Below, in pieces: positions 7,973 to 17,512 of a DNA stretch of 64,000 nt. The DNA comes from Hymenobacter terricola (GTDB taxonomy: Bacteria > Bacteroidota > Bacteroidia > Cytophagales > Hymenobacteraceae): positions 1 to 64,000 of the forward strand of contig NZ_JAGEMO020000042.1 in the NCBI RefSeq assembly GCF_017921975.2, read 5' to 3'. The translations under genes were made by a program, and so were the position numbers. The notes beneath the pieces were generated by a model, which was given only the letters and a program-made list of their open reading frames with translations, made no database searches and was not told where the DNA came from. The first letter of the stretch is position 1, and each line of letters starts with the position of its first letter.

Positions 7973-10383
7973 TGCGCCGGCTCCCTATCTACCTCACGGC
8001 TTCCCTCCTGCTGGGCGGGGCCGCCACCGGGCGGGCGCAGGGCGGGCGCGTCACCTTCAGCGGCACCGTGCGCGATGCCCAAACCGGCGAAAAGCTGCTG
8101 GGTGCCGCCGTGTACGTGGCCGGCGGCCAGCTCGGCACCACCACCAACGCGGCGGGGTTTTATTCCCTGACGCTGCCGGCGCAGGATTCCGTCCGGCTGC
8201 TGGCCAGCTACCTGGGCTACCAGCGGGCCAGCCGCACCCTGCCGGGCCGGGCCACGGCGGCGTACGCCTTTGCCCTAACGCCGGATAACCAGCTGGGCGA
8301 AGTGCAGGTCACCGGCAGCCAGGATGCGCCCCTGGAACGCCGCGTGGAAATGAGCACCGTGCAGATTCCCATCGCGCAGCTGCGCCAGCTGCCCGCCCTG
8401 CTCGGCGAGCCCGACGTGCTGCGCGCCTTCCAGCTGATGCCCGGCGTGCAGGCCGGCCGCGAAGGGAGCGGCGCCCTCTACGTGCGCGGCGGCTCGCCCG
8501 ACCAGAACCTGACGCTGCTCGACGACGTGCCCATCTACTACGTCAGCCACATCGGCGGCTTTCTGTCCGTGTTCGACGCCAACGCCATCAGCGACGTGCG
8601 GCTGATAAAGGGCGGCTTTCCGGCGCGCTACGGCGGGCGGCTGTCGTCTGTGCTCGACGTGCGGCTCAAGGAAGGCAACCACCAGAAGCTGAGCGGCAAC
8701 GCGGGCGTGGGCGTGCTGGCCACGCATTTTTCGCTGGAAGGGCCCTTGAAGAACGGCAAAACCACGTTCCTTGTCTCGGCCCGGCGCGGCAACCTGGACT
8801 TGTTCACGCGGGCGGCCAGCTCGCTTTCCTCAAAGGGCAACAGCGTAGTGGGATATTCTTTCTACGACGCCAGCATCAAAATCAGTCACCAGCTCACGGC
8901 CAAGGACCAGCTTTTTGCGGCCGTATACCTGGGCGGCGACCGACTTTTCATCACCCAGAAACCCCAGACAATTGCTATCCCGCAGGGCAATTTGCGCTAC
9001 CAGAGCGCCAGCGACCTGCGCTACGGCAACGCCCTGGCTTCCTTGCGCTGGAACCGGCAGCTCACGCCCCAGCTGTTCGGCAGTCTCACGCTGGCCGGCA
9101 CCCGCTTCCGCTACGAAAACGGCCAGACCTACCACGCCCAGGACAGTTCCCCGGCCGCCACCCGCAGCGAAGACAGCGAAGCCGGTTTCAGCTCCGGCGT
9201 GATGGACGGGCAGCTAAAGGCCGATTTCGACTACTACCCCAGTCCGGTGCACCACTTTCGGTTTGGGGCCACGGCCATTCACCACGTTTTCACGCCCGGC
9301 GTCAACTTTTTCACCACGCGCACCAGCACGGCGGCGGCCGACACCACGTTTGGTAGCCAGCGCGTGGCCGCTCAGGAAGTGGCTGTGTACGGCGAAGACG
9401 AAATCCGATTCAACGCCCGGCTTTCCGCAAATCTGGGCCTGCGGGCCGTCCGGTACTTTGTCGACGGCCAGTCATTCGGCAGCGTGCAGCCGCGGGCGCT
9501 GGTCACTTACCTGGTGGGCGAGCACACGGCCGTGAAGGCGTCGTACGCGTCCATGCAGCAGTATCTGCACCTGCTTTCCAACAACGGCGCGGGCCTGCCC
9601 ACCGACTTGTGGGTGCCGGCCACCCGGCGCGTGGCCCCGCAGCGGGCGCAGCAGCTGGCCCTGGGCGTGGCCCACTCCATCCCCGCCTGGGGCCTGGAAG
9701 TGAGCGTGGAAGCCTTCCAGAAATCGTTGCGCGACCTGATTGAATTCCGCGAAGGCGCCACGTTTTACAACAGCTCGCAGGACTGGCAGGACAAGGTGGT
9801 GACCGGCGGCCAGGGCCGGGTGCGCGGCCTCGAATTCCTGGTGCAGAAGAAAACAGGCCGCTTCACCGGCTGGGTGGGCTACACGCTGGCGCAGAATGAG
9901 CGGCAGTTCGACCAGCTCAACCAAAGCAACTGGTACCCATACAAATACGACCGCCGCCACGACGCATCGGTGGTGCTCATCTACGCGCTGCGGCCCCGCA
10001 TCACGCTGTCGGCAACGTGGGTGTACGGCACGGGCAACGCTCTGACGCTGGCCGAGGGCAACTACAACGTGGTGGAGCAAAGCTACGGGCAGGGCCTGCG
10101 CTCCAACGTGGCCCCCGACCGGTATTTCTACCGCGAAGCCGAGATTTACGGCACCAAAAACAGCTACCGGATGCGGGCCTACCATCGCCTGGACATCGGC
10201 GCGACATTCACCAAACCCGTGCGGCACGGCGAGCGGATTTGGCGCCTGGGCGCCTACAACGCCTACGGCCGCCACAACCCGTACTACCTCTACTACAGCA
10301 CCGATTCGAAGGGCCAGAAGCAGCTTTATCAGCTGAGCCTGTTCACGGTAATGCCCGCCATCAGCTACGAGCGCAGCTTTTGA
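7972..10383 (+). CDS. TonB-dependent receptor with carboxypeptidase-like N-terminal domain
   Basis: This is an 803-residue outer-membrane receptor. It has a signal peptide (to about residue 23, ATGRAQ), a carboxypeptidase-regulatory-like domain (F-S-G-T-V-R-D-A-x-T-G-E-x-L-L-G-A, about residues 29-115), then a plug domain with YVRGGSPDQNLTLLDDVPIY, then a beta-barrel rich in aromatic strands up to the C-terminus YERSF. Such receptors import scarce ligands using TonB energy. It is coupled to the DUF4249 lipoprotein before it and followed by a dispersed palindrome. Confidence 0.9.
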   Translation: MRRLPIYLTASLLLGGAATGRAQGGRVTFSGTVRDAQTGEKLLGAAVYVAGGQLGTTTNAAGFYSLTLPAQDSVRLLASYLGYQRASRTLPGRATAAYAFALTPDNQLGEVQVTGSQDAPLERRVEMSTVQIPIAQLRQLPALLGEPDVLRAFQLMPGVQAGREGSGALYVRGGSPDQNLTLLDDVPIYYVSHIGGFLSVFDANAISDVRLIKGGFPARYGGRLSSVLDVRLKEGNHQKLSGNAGVGVLATHFSLEGPLKNGKTTFLVSARRGNLDLFTRAASSLSSKGNSVVGYSFYDASIKISHQLTAKDQLFAAVYLGGDRLFITQKPQTIAIPQGNLRYQSASDLRYGNALASLRWNRQLTPQLFGSLTLAGTRFRYENGQTYHAQDSSPAATRSEDSEAGFSSGVMDGQLKADFDYYPSPVHHFRFGATAIHHVFTPGVNFFTTRTSTAAADTTFGSQRVAAQEVAVYGEDEIRFNARLSANLGLRAVRYFVDGQSFGSVQPRALVTYLVGEHTAVKASYASMQQYLHLLSNNGAGLPTDLWVPATRRVAPQRAQQLALGVAHSIPAWGLEVSVEAFQKSLRDLIEFREGATFYNSSQDWQDKVVTGGQGRVRGLEFLVQKKTGRFTGWVGYTLAQNERQFDQLNQSNWYPYKYDRRHDASVVLIYALRPRITLSATWVYGTGNALTLAEGNYNVVEQSYGQGLRSNVAPDRYFYREAEIYGTKNSYRMRAYHRLDIGATFTKPVRHGERIWRLGAYNAYGRHNPYYLYYSTDSKGQKQLYQLSLFTVMPAISYERSF

Positions 10384-10397
10384 GGGGGTTCTCAAAC

Positions 10398-10497
10398 CGT
10401 CATGCAGAGCGCAGCGAAGCATCTCGCGTGCCACCACTAACCAACACAATTGGATTACTGCTGCCCGCGAGATGCTTCGGCTGCGCTCTGCATGACG
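10398..10497. repeat. Dispersed palindrome, copy A
   Basis: Imperfect inverted repeat with arms at about 10398-10428 and 10466-10497 and a 37-base loop. The arm core is CGTCATGCAGAGCGCAGC followed by GAAGCATCTCGCG. It lies between the ends of two convergent genes and belongs to the family described in the findings. There is no U tract after the stem, so a simple terminator is unlikely. Confidence 0.85.
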
Positions 10498-10521
10498 TTC
10501 TAGTGGAAACAACGACAGGCC

Positions 10522-13011
10522 CTACTGCCCGCCCTGCTTGCTGGCGCCGCCTTTCACGTCGTCGTTCGAGATGGACTTGCGCTGCTTGGTTTGCTGCTGC
10601 TGGCCAAACCGGTAGCCGAAGCTGAGGCGGAAGCTGCGCTGGAAGGCGCGGTAGGTGCTGGTTTCGTCGAACGAGGGCGTGACGGTGGTGTTGCGGTAGG
10701 CCCAGGAGCCGTTGAAGGGCGAGCCGAAGTTGAGGGTCAGGTCGGCCTTTTCTTTGAGGAAGGTTTTTTTGCCGCCCAGCTGGTAGTAGAGGTTGGCCGG
10801 GCCGGTGCCCTGCAAATCGGGCGAGGGCAGCGAGCCGAACAGGAAGCCCTGAATGGTGAAGCCCTTGGGCAATTTGTAGGACGTATTGAAGTTCATGCTG
10901 GCCGTGAAACCGCGCCGCTCGATGCCCAGCGTGGGGCTGCGGCGCACGATGTACTGCACATCGGGCCCGCCGCTGAGGTCCCAGCCCTTGGCCGGCTTGG
11001 CCGAGCCGTAGAAATTGAGCTGGTAGAAGGCATTGGCCGCCACGTTGGCATAGGTCTGGATGGTGACGCCGGGCGTGCTGGTGGACTGGCGCACGCCCTC
11101 GATGGCGTTGCCGGTGCGCCGGGCCGAGGCCGCGATGTTGAGCGAGCCGGCTTTGCCGTTGGTATTAAAGCTCAGCTCATAAGAATCCGTCAGCTCGGGG
11201 TCGAGGTCGGGGTTGCCGTAGGAAATGTTCTGCGGGTCGCTGCGGTTCACGAAGGGGTTGAGGTAGTCGATGTAGGGCCGGGTGATGCGGCGGCTGTAGG
11301 CCAGGCGCAGGCTGTTGTTGTCGCTGAACGAGTACTGCACGTTGCCGTTGGGCAGCGGCGTGGTGTAGCTGTGGGGCGGGATATCCGAGCCGTTGGTGCG
11401 GAAGCTGGCCGTGAGGGACGTGCGCTCCACGCGGCCGCCCAGGCTCAGGTGCAGCTTCTTGCTGGGGGCAAACGAGTAGGTGGCGTAGGCGGCCTGCACG
11501 CTTTGGTCGTAGCTGAAATCGGTGGCGCGGCGGGTGGCTCGCACGAAATCGCTGTTCACGAGCGGGTTCAGCGTGTCCACGTCGGCCACCGAGCCGGTGT
11601 GCCGCCAGATGGCTTTGAGGCCGGTTTCGAGGGTTTGCTTCTCGCCGAAGGGCTGCGTAAAATCGGTCTGGAGCGTGTATTCGTGGCCGGGCGTACGGCC
11701 CTGGCTGCGCTCGCGGTAGCTGGCCTGCCCGTGGTCCAGGGTGGTGTAGGAGTTCTGAAACTGGTCGTAGTCGTAGCCAAAAGTGCTGCTGTTGTTGGCG
11801 TACTGGCCCAGGATGCTCCACTCGCGCTTGGGCTGGGCGAAGGTCTTGGTATAGGTGCCGGTCAGCTCGCCGTTCACGCCGCTGAAGTTATTGACGGTGC
11901 CCCGGCTGAACAGCTGGTTGGCGCTGGTGGGGGCGGTGTAGGTGCTGAACAAATTGCTGGTATTATCCCCCAGATACCCTTGCACCGACCCGGCCAGCGA
12001 CAGGCTCTGGTGCTCGCTCAGGTCGTAGTCCATGCCCAGCGTGCCGTAGTACCAGTGCCCGTTGCTCTTGCCCGCGCTGTTCTGGGTCAGGGCCGAGCCG
12101 TCCTGCTTGCCGTAGCGCGCCCGCTCAAACTCGTTGGGGTTGTACCAGGTGCCCGTGTTGGCCGAGGACGTGAACCCGAGCTTGCCCTTCTTGAAATTGA
12201 GCGCGGTATTCAGGCTGGTGTTGCGGTTGCCGCCCGAGGCGCCCACCCGGCCGTTCAGGCCCCGGTCCACGCCCTTTTTCAGCACAATGTTGATGATGCC
12301 GGCCGTGCCCTCCCCGTCGTACTTGGCCGGGGGCGTGGTGATGATTTCGACGCTCTTAATCTGGTCGGCGGGGATGCTTTTCAACGCTTCGGCCAGGTTG
12401 CTGGCCAGCGTGGGCGAGGGCTTATTATTTACCAGCACCTTGAAGTTGCCCGAGCCGCGCATGGTCACTTTGCCGTCGCCATCCACGGCCAGCAGCGGGG
12501 CCTTGCGCAGCACGTCGGCGGCCGTGCCGCCGGTGTTGGTCACGTCCTGGTCGGCGTTGTATATCATGCGGTCGGGGCGCATTTCCACCACCGGCTTCGT
12601 CCCCACGATGACGGCCTCATCGAGCGCGGTGCCGGCCACGGGCAGCCGGAACGTGCCCGCATCGGTAGCGCCGGCCGTGATGGTCACGGCCCGCGTCTGG
12701 GTGCCGTAGCCCACGTAGCTCACCCGCAGACGGGCCGGGCCGGGGGCCAGTTTAGTCAGCGAAAACTTCCCGTTGTCATCGGCCGCCACGCCCGTGATGG
12801 GCTTGTCGTTGGGGGCGGGCGGCAGCAGCACCACCGTGGCGTAGGGCACGGCCTCTTTCTTGAGGGAGTCGAGCACGGTGCCGGTGAGCGAGCCCGTGCC
12901 GGAGGAGGCAGCCGGGGCGGCCGGCAGGCTGGGCTGCTGGGCCCGCGCCGGGCAGTACAGGGCGGACGCGGCCAGCAGCAGCGCCGGCAGCAAATGGTAG
13001 CGGAAAGTCAT
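10522..13011 (-). CDS. TonB-dependent receptor-like outer-membrane beta-barrel protein
   Basis: The 829-residue product has a signal peptide (to about residue 24, CPARAQ), a carboxypeptidase-regulatory-like domain (L-T-G-T-V-L-D-S-x-K-K-E-A-V-P-Y-A), a plug-like domain (TAADVLRKAPLLAVDGDGKV and IPADQIKSVEIITTPPAKYD) and a long C-terminal barrel of the outer-membrane beta-barrel protein family. Its short C-terminal tail (GQQQQTKQRKSISNDDVKGG) is polar and follows the last strand, which is atypical. The ligand is unknown. The frameshifted AraC-type regulator on the same strand just upstream may once have controlled it. Confidence 0.85.
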   Translation of the reverse strand: MTFRYHLLPALLLAASALYCPARAQQPSLPAAPAASSGTGSLTGTVLDSLKKEAVPYATVVLLPPAPNDKPITGVAADDNGKFSLTKLAPGPARLRVSYVGYGTQTRAVTITAGATDAGTFRLPVAGTALDEAVIVGTKPVVEMRPDRMIYNADQDVTNTGGTAADVLRKAPLLAVDGDGKVTMRGSGNFKVLVNNKPSPTLASNLAEALKSIPADQIKSVEIITTPPAKYDGEGTAGIINIVLKKGVDRGLNGRVGASGGNRNTSLNTALNFKKGKLGFTSSANTGTWYNPNEFERARYGKQDGSALTQNSAGKSNGHWYYGTLGMDYDLSEHQSLSLAGSVQGYLGDNTSNLFSTYTAPTSANQLFSRGTVNNFSGVNGELTGTYTKTFAQPKREWSILGQYANNSSTFGYDYDQFQNSYTTLDHGQASYRERSQGRTPGHEYTLQTDFTQPFGEKQTLETGLKAIWRHTGSVADVDTLNPLVNSDFVRATRRATDFSYDQSVQAAYATYSFAPSKKLHLSLGGRVERTSLTASFRTNGSDIPPHSYTTPLPNGNVQYSFSDNNSLRLAYSRRITRPYIDYLNPFVNRSDPQNISYGNPDLDPELTDSYELSFNTNGKAGSLNIAASARRTGNAIEGVRQSTSTPGVTIQTYANVAANAFYQLNFYGSAKPAKGWDLSGGPDVQYIVRRSPTLGIERRGFTASMNFNTSYKLPKGFTIQGFLFGSLPSPDLQGTGPANLYYQLGGKKTFLKEKADLTLNFGSPFNGSWAYRNTTVTPSFDETSTYRAFQRSFRLSFGYRFGQQQQTKQRKSISNDDVKGGASKQGGQ

Positions 13012-13355
13012 GCGCAGAAAGGGAAAGGAAAGGTTTTGTGGGATAAGGAGCCAAAAAGTACCCCTGCGTTGCAGCCCGTGGTGTTACGGCTGGGTTGTAT
13101 TTGAATGGCGGGCCTGGCTAAACGCAGCTACTTATCGTTTTATGGCCGGAATTATTACAGGGCATCCCGCTTTATTTATTCCCGAATACCGCCGACGGCC
13201 CCATTCGTTACAGGCCCGTCGTGAATTTTATTGCGCGGCTGCCTGCGCACACTGGCGGTCCCAGGCCGGGCATGAATGTTCAGGGAGACGACGGCTCAAA
13301 GGTTGCTTCGCCACCAGCGCCCAGCGCTCCACTTCACGCTTTGGGACGTCCCAAC
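13012..13355. other. Intergenic stretch without a recognisable gene
   Basis: These 344 bases between the barrel-protein start and the AraC remnant contain no coding frame with recognisable protein features. It is more AT-rich around 13120-13240. No exact -7 box was found on the minus strand; the closest is CAAAAAGTA at about 13053 on the plus strand. It presumably holds the barrel gene promoter. Confidence 0.4.
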
Positions 13356-14106
13356 CTATGATTTGGGCCGTGCTACTGCGCCCGGCGGGTGGCCCGCCAG
13401 CTTCTTAAACACCCGGTTAAAGGTTGATTTTGAATTGAATCCGCTCTCCAGTGCCACGCCTACCAGCGAGTAGTGGGCAAATTGTGGGTCGGCCAGCCGG
13501 CGGCGGGCTTCGGCTACGCGGCAGGTGTTCACGAAGTCGTTGAAGTTCTGCCCGCAACCCGTGTTGATGACCTTGGACAGCGGGCCGGGCGTGGTGCCCA
13601 GCTGTTGGGCCAAATCAGCTAAGCTCAACTCAGGCTCCAGCCAAGGCTGTGCGGCCGCCATGTGGGCCAGCAGCCGCTCCTGGAACCGGGCCAGCTCGGG
13701 CGACAAGGGCAGCCTCAGGTGGCTGGCTGGGCAGCGGGACTGTGACAGCCAACGCCCCCGATGCAGGAGCTGCCTCATCGGCATTGTAGGGTTGTCGGGG
13801 CATCACCGCAACCGACGCTACTGCTTGGCGCCGCTCCACTGTAGCGGCGTAGCTCGCCTGCAGCCCCACCACCGCCAGCCCCAATACCAGCCCGCCCCGC
13901 ACGGCAAACGCATACCAGATTTCGGCGTAGTTAAACGGACCAAACCAGGCATCCAGCGCCACATAGCTCAGCCCCAAACCCAGCAGCAACAAGCCGGGCG
14001 TGGCCCGCCCGCGCCTGGCTCCGGCCGCCAGCAGCAGCGCCAAGGCGGCCACTAGCCCGGCCAGCGGCAACAGAAAAACAGCATAGAGAAGGGGATAGAA
14101 GACCAT
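13356..14106 (-). pseudogene. Frameshifted membrane-anchored AraC-type regulator
   Basis: From the ATG at 14104-14106 one frame encodes about three transmembrane helices (YPLLYAVFLLPLAGLVAALA, LLLLGLGLSYVALDAWF, GLVLGLAVVGLQ) and a linker, and leaves frame near VPLPSQPPEA. A different frame resumes with LSPELARFQERLLAHMAA and a complete AraC helix-turn-helix pair (LSLADLAQQLGTTPGPLSKV, then GVALESGFNSKSTFNRVFKK). One single-base indel at about 13700-13735 explains the break. Bacteroidota carry many regulators with this membrane plus AraC plan. As written, the DNA-binding half is separated from the sensor half. Confidence 0.75.
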
Positions 14107-14264
14107 GGAAACCGAGCCAGGCAAACGGCTCAGCAAAGAAAAGTCCTGGCCAGTAATCCGGCCCGCCGGGCTGGGCTGAAAACGGTGCCCACTGCGCCGG
14201 GTTGCCCAACTGTGTCCTGCCGCTGTATCTTCGGTTACCCGAACCGTTTTCGCCCCTTTCTGCC

Positions 14265-15062
14265 ATGCAGCACCTTCACCGCACCCCACTCGACCAGCTT
14301 TTCGTTATCGACATTGAAACGGTGCCCTGCGTGGACTGCCACGACAGCCTCGACGAGATGCTGCGCCACCTCTGGGAACACAAAAGCGAGAGCCTGCGCC
14401 GCCAGCAGGGCTACACCGGCCGCCCCCAGGCTCCCGAGCCCCTGCCCGACCACCTCACCGCCGCCAACCTGTTTGAGCAGGCCGGCATCTACGCCGAGTT
14501 CGGCAAGGTGGTGTGCGTATCGGTAGGCTATTTCGTGATTGACAAGCAAGAAGAATTGACGCGCTTCCGGGTGAAAAGCTTCGCCGACCACGACGAAAAG
14601 CAGCTATTGCGCGACTTTGCCGGCCTGCTGGCGCACAAGCCGCATTTCACGCTCTGTGCCCACAACGGCAAAGAATTCGACTTTCCCTACCTCGGCCGCC
14701 GCCTCCTGGTCAACGGCTTAAAGCTGCCGCCGCAGCTCGACCTGGCCGGCAAAAAACCCTGGGAGGTGCCCCACCACGACACCATGGAGCTGTGGAAATT
14801 CGGCGACCGGAAATCCTACACCTCGCTTAACCTGCTGGCCGCCATCTTCGGCATCCCCACGCCCAAGGACGACATCACCGGGGCCGATGTGGCGCGGGTG
14901 TATTGGGAAGAAAACGACCTGGCCCGCATCGCCAAATACTGCCAGAAGGACATCATCACCACGGCCCGCATCCTGCAGAAATTCCGGGGCGAAGAGCCTT
15001 TCAAGGACGAGCACGTAGTGTATGCCGACGAGGCGCCCGTACCCATGCGACGCGTAGTATAA
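14265..15062 (+). CDS. 3'-5' exonuclease related to the PolB exonuclease domain
   Basis: The 265-residue DnaQ-fold nuclease has Exo I FVIDIETVP (about residues 12-20, acidic pair D and E), Exo II CAHNGKEFDFPYLGRR, and a later Asp in YCQKDIITTARI that fits Exo III. It matches the family of predicted 3'-5' exonucleases related to the proofreading domain of PolB (DNA_pol_B_exo2). The ATG at 14265 is preferred over an upstream ATG at 14202 because the conserved domain starts about ten residues after it. The likely role is single-strand trimming in repair; partners are not evident. Confidence 0.85.
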   Translation: MQHLHRTPLDQLFVIDIETVPCVDCHDSLDEMLRHLWEHKSESLRRQQGYTGRPQAPEPLPDHLTAANLFEQAGIYAEFGKVVCVSVGYFVIDKQEELTRFRVKSFADHDEKQLLRDFAGLLAHKPHFTLCAHNGKEFDFPYLGRRLLVNGLKLPPQLDLAGKKPWEVPHHDTMELWKFGDRKSYTSLNLLAAIFGIPTPKDDITGADVARVYWEENDLARIAKYCQKDIITTARILQKFRGEEPFKDEHVVYADEAPVPMRRVV

Positions 15063-15096
15063 ACCCCTTGTATTCATCACCTTTCCAAATTCCATC

Positions 15097-15618
15097 ATGC
15101 GCATTTCGCTTTCCGTTCCAGCGGCTACCCTGCTGGCAACGGGGCTATTAGCGGTGGCCGGCTGCTCCTGCCCTCCCAGTGACCCGCCTCCGCCCCAGCT
15201 CACGCTGGCTTTCAGCACCGACACCCTGGCTCCCGGGGGCGTGGGCTTCCGACGGGCCGAGATGCGCACGGCGTACCTGGTGCGGTACCGGGCCGCCGAT
15301 TTTCAGCCCCTGCTCGACACTCTGCGGCAACCAACCGCCGCAACGGTGAATTCCGGCAAGCCGATGTTCTCCGTTTTTTACGGGCCAGGGTACGCGCCGC
15401 AGTTCGGTTTGAGCGAATTCATAAGCCAGAACGTGTATGCCCGCAGCTTCCGCCTGGTGGTGCCGGCCGCCGGCCGCACCTACGACATCACCAACGTGGT
15501 GCTGGAGCAAGCGGCCGGCAGCGGCCGCTGCGCCGCGCCCCACCTCTCGCGCCGCGAGGCCACCATCAACGGCCAGCTGCGCGATGGGCTGAACAATCCG
15601 CCCGAGCTGACCAAATAA
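15097..15618 (+). CDS. Small lipoprotein of unknown function
   Basis: This 173-residue protein has a lipoprotein signal peptide ending LLAVAGC (Cys about residue 24). The mature part is Pro-rich at first and later contains a cysteine (GRCAAPHL). No family was recognised. It starts 34 bases after the exonuclease gene on the same strand, so the two may be co-transcribed. It is followed by a strong bidirectional terminator. Confidence 0.6.
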   Translation: MRISLSVPAATLLATGLLAVAGCSCPPSDPPPPQLTLAFSTDTLAPGGVGFRRAEMRTAYLVRYRAADFQPLLDTLRQPTAATVNSGKPMFSVFYGPGYAPQFGLSEFISQNVYARSFRLVVPAAGRTYDITNVVLEQAAGSGRCAAPHLSRREATINGQLRDGLNNPPELTK

Positions 15619-15625
15619 GCAGCCC

Positions 15626-15660
15626 AAAAAAGGCCCTGGCAATCTGCCAGGGCCTTTTTT
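15626..15660. terminator. Bidirectional terminator between convergent genes
   Basis: Perfect 15-bp arms (15626-15640 and 15646-15660) enclose a 5-base loop. A6 on the left and T6 on the right make it work in both directions, ending the lipoprotein gene and the alcohol dehydrogenase gene. Confidence 0.85.
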
Positions 15661-15692
15661 TATGACCCGCCAACCGGTCATTGGCGGGCCGA

Positions 15693-16745
15693 TTAGTTGT
15701 TCAGCGTGGCCAGGTCAATCACGAAGCGGTACTTCACGTCGCCTTTCAGCATGCGCTCGTAGGATTCGTTGATGTCCTTGATGTCGATGATTTCGATGTC
15801 GGACACGATGTTGTGCTCGGCACAGAAGTCCAGCATTTCCTGCGTTTCGGCAATGCCGCCGATGAGCGAGCCGGCGATGCGGCGGCGCCTGGCAATCAGG
15901 TTGAAGGCGTGGACCTGCGGGGCTTCGGGCGGCACGCCCAGCAGAATCATGGTGCCGTCGCGGCGCAGCAGGTTCAGATAGGCAGCCAGGTCGAGCGGGG
16001 CCGAGACGGTGTTGATAATGAAGTCGAAGTAGTTGCGCACCGACTTCAGCTGCTCCTTGTCTCTGGTTACCACAAACTTGTGGGCGCCCAGCTCCTTGGC
16101 ATCGGCCTCCTTGTTGGGCGAGGTGCTGAGAACCGTTACTTCGGCGCCCATGGCGGCGGCCAGCTTCACGGCCATGTGGCCCAGGCCGCCGAGGCCCATC
16201 ACGCCCACGCGGTGGCCGGGACCCACTTTCCACTGGCGCAACGGCGAGTAGGTGGTGATGCCGGCGCAGAGCAGCGGCGCCACGCGGGCCAAATCCAGCT
16301 TCTCGGATACCTTAAGGGTGTATTTCTCATCAACCACAATCTGATTGGAGTAGCCGCCGTAGGTGGGCCGGCCGGTTTCTTTTTCGGTGCCGCCGTAGGT
16401 GCCCACTATGCCGGTGGTTTCGCAATACTGTTCCAGGCCGTCGAGGCAGCTGGGGCAGGTGCGGCAGGAGTCCACCATGCAGCCCACGCCGGCGATGTCG
16501 CCCACTTTGAAGTTCTTCACATGGTCGCCCACTTTGGTGATGCGGCCCACGATTTCGTGGCCGGGCACCATGGGAAAAATGCCCGCACCCCACTCGTCGC
16601 GGATTTGGTGCAGGTCGGAGTGGCACACGCCACAGAACTGAATATCAATGAGAACATCGTGCGGGCCGACTTCGCGGCGCTCGAAATCAAAAGGAGCTAA
16701 GGGGACATTGGCGGCGGGAGCCGCGTAGGCTTTGGCAGGGAGCAT
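15693..16745 (-). CDS. Zinc-dependent NAD(P) alcohol dehydrogenase
   Basis: This 350-residue medium-chain dehydrogenase/reductase has catalytic zinc ligands in CGVCHSDLHQI (Cys about residue 38) and GHEIVGRI, and the structural zinc four-Cys lobe (CMVDSCRTCPSCLDGLEQYC). The Rossmann motif is GVMGLGGLGHMAVKLA. It fits the cinnamyl-alcohol/aldehyde reductase group (YahK, AdhC-like), which reduces aldehydes with NADPH in the cytoplasm. The full length and motifs indicate a functional enzyme. It is monocistronic, downstream of nothing closely linked. Confidence 0.9.
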   Translation of the reverse strand: MLPAKAYAAPAANVPLAPFDFERREVGPHDVLIDIQFCGVCHSDLHQIRDEWGAGIFPMVPGHEIVGRITKVGDHVKNFKVGDIAGVGCMVDSCRTCPSCLDGLEQYCETTGIVGTYGGTEKETGRPTYGGYSNQIVVDEKYTLKVSEKLDLARVAPLLCAGITTYSPLRQWKVGPGHRVGVMGLGGLGHMAVKLAAAMGAEVTVLSTSPNKEADAKELGAHKFVVTRDKEQLKSVRNYFDFIINTVSAPLDLAAYLNLLRRDGTMILLGVPPEAPQVHAFNLIARRRRIAGSLIGGIAETQEMLDFCAEHNIVSDIEIIDIKDINESYERMLKGDVKYRFVIDLATLNN

Positions 16746-16797
16746 TCTTGAGGTGATTGGGGTTGAATGGAGTTGATTGGTGGAAAAAACCAGAAGG

Positions 16798-17493
16798 TCA
16801 TGCTGAACTGTCCCAACTAGCCGGAACCGTCACGGCTAGCGGCAATGGTGCGCCAGCTGGCTTGGCGGCCACCAGCTCCCGCATGCGCCGCAGCGATTCG
16901 CGGGCGAATTTCCGTTGCAGTGCCCGCCCAAAGAGCTTAAAGCCCACCCAATAGAATGGATTCCGAATCTGGCCGGGCTGCGACACGGCGTGAATGCGAA
17001 ACTGCACTGCCCCGGAAGTCAGGTTTTTGTGAATGGTGAAGTCAATCTGACCGCGCTCAAAATGGCCTTCCAGGGTGCGGTAGCCGTAGCCCCACACGCG
17101 CTCGGGGCCGCCGGGGGTGGCGCGGGCGGCCTCATCGGTCACCTCGCTCACCCGCACGCCGAAGTAGAAGTTGAACACCAAAAAGTGCGCCCGCAGCACC
17201 ATAATGCGGTTTTCAAGGGGACCTTCCGGGTTGAAGATGCCAGTAATGAGGTCGGGCGGCGGGAAGGCGTAGCGGCGCAGCACGTCCTGGGCCGCGGCAA
17301 AAGAGCCATCGGTTTCGGGCGCGCCGGGGGCTTCGGCAGGCAGGTCGGTTTCGTAATCGTCGAGGCGCCAGCCGGTGGCGCCGGTGTACTCCTTCTGGCG
17401 CGAGAAGTCGTAGTTGACTTTGGCGTTGGTGTAGGAATCGAGGCGGGCGCGGTACTGCTCCCACAGCGGCGGGGTCGTGCTCGGCGGAGGCAT
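16798..17493 (-). CDS. DUF1990 family protein (second of a pair)
   Basis: The 231-residue protein contains the DUF1990 pattern: an Arg/aromatic strand (AHFLVFNFYFGVRVSEV), GYGYRTLEGHFERGQIDFTI and VQFRIHAVSQPGQIRNPF, then a basic helix FGRALQRKFARESLRRM. The domain is found in bacteria and plants and its biochemical role is not established. The longer reading frame starts at 17568, but the ATG at 17491-17493 is preferred because it lies 17 bases after the stop of the upstream DUF1990 gene and removes a 56-base overlap. Confidence 0.75.
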   Translation of the reverse strand: MPPPSTTPPLWEQYRARLDSYTNAKVNYDFSRQKEYTGATGWRLDDYETDLPAEAPGAPETDGSFAAAQDVLRRYAFPPPDLITGIFNPEGPLENRIMVLRAHFLVFNFYFGVRVSEVTDEAARATPGGPERVWGYGYRTLEGHFERGQIDFTIHKNLTSGAVQFRIHAVSQPGQIRNPFYWVGFKLFGRALQRKFARESLRRMRELVAAKPAGAPLPLAVTVPASWDSSA

Positions 17494-17512
17494 ATCTGGC
17501 AAGGCGGCGGGC

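Noticed and set aside
10398-10497. CRISPR repeat interpretation of the palindromes
   Set aside because: Copies are kilobases apart, singly placed and palindromic over their full length, with no spacers or cas genes.
10591-13104. 837-codon open frame antisense to the barrel protein at 10522-13011
   Set aside because: The opposite strand encodes a complete TonB-type receptor with plug and barrel. The antisense product is a run of Gly, Ala, Val and Arg without a family.
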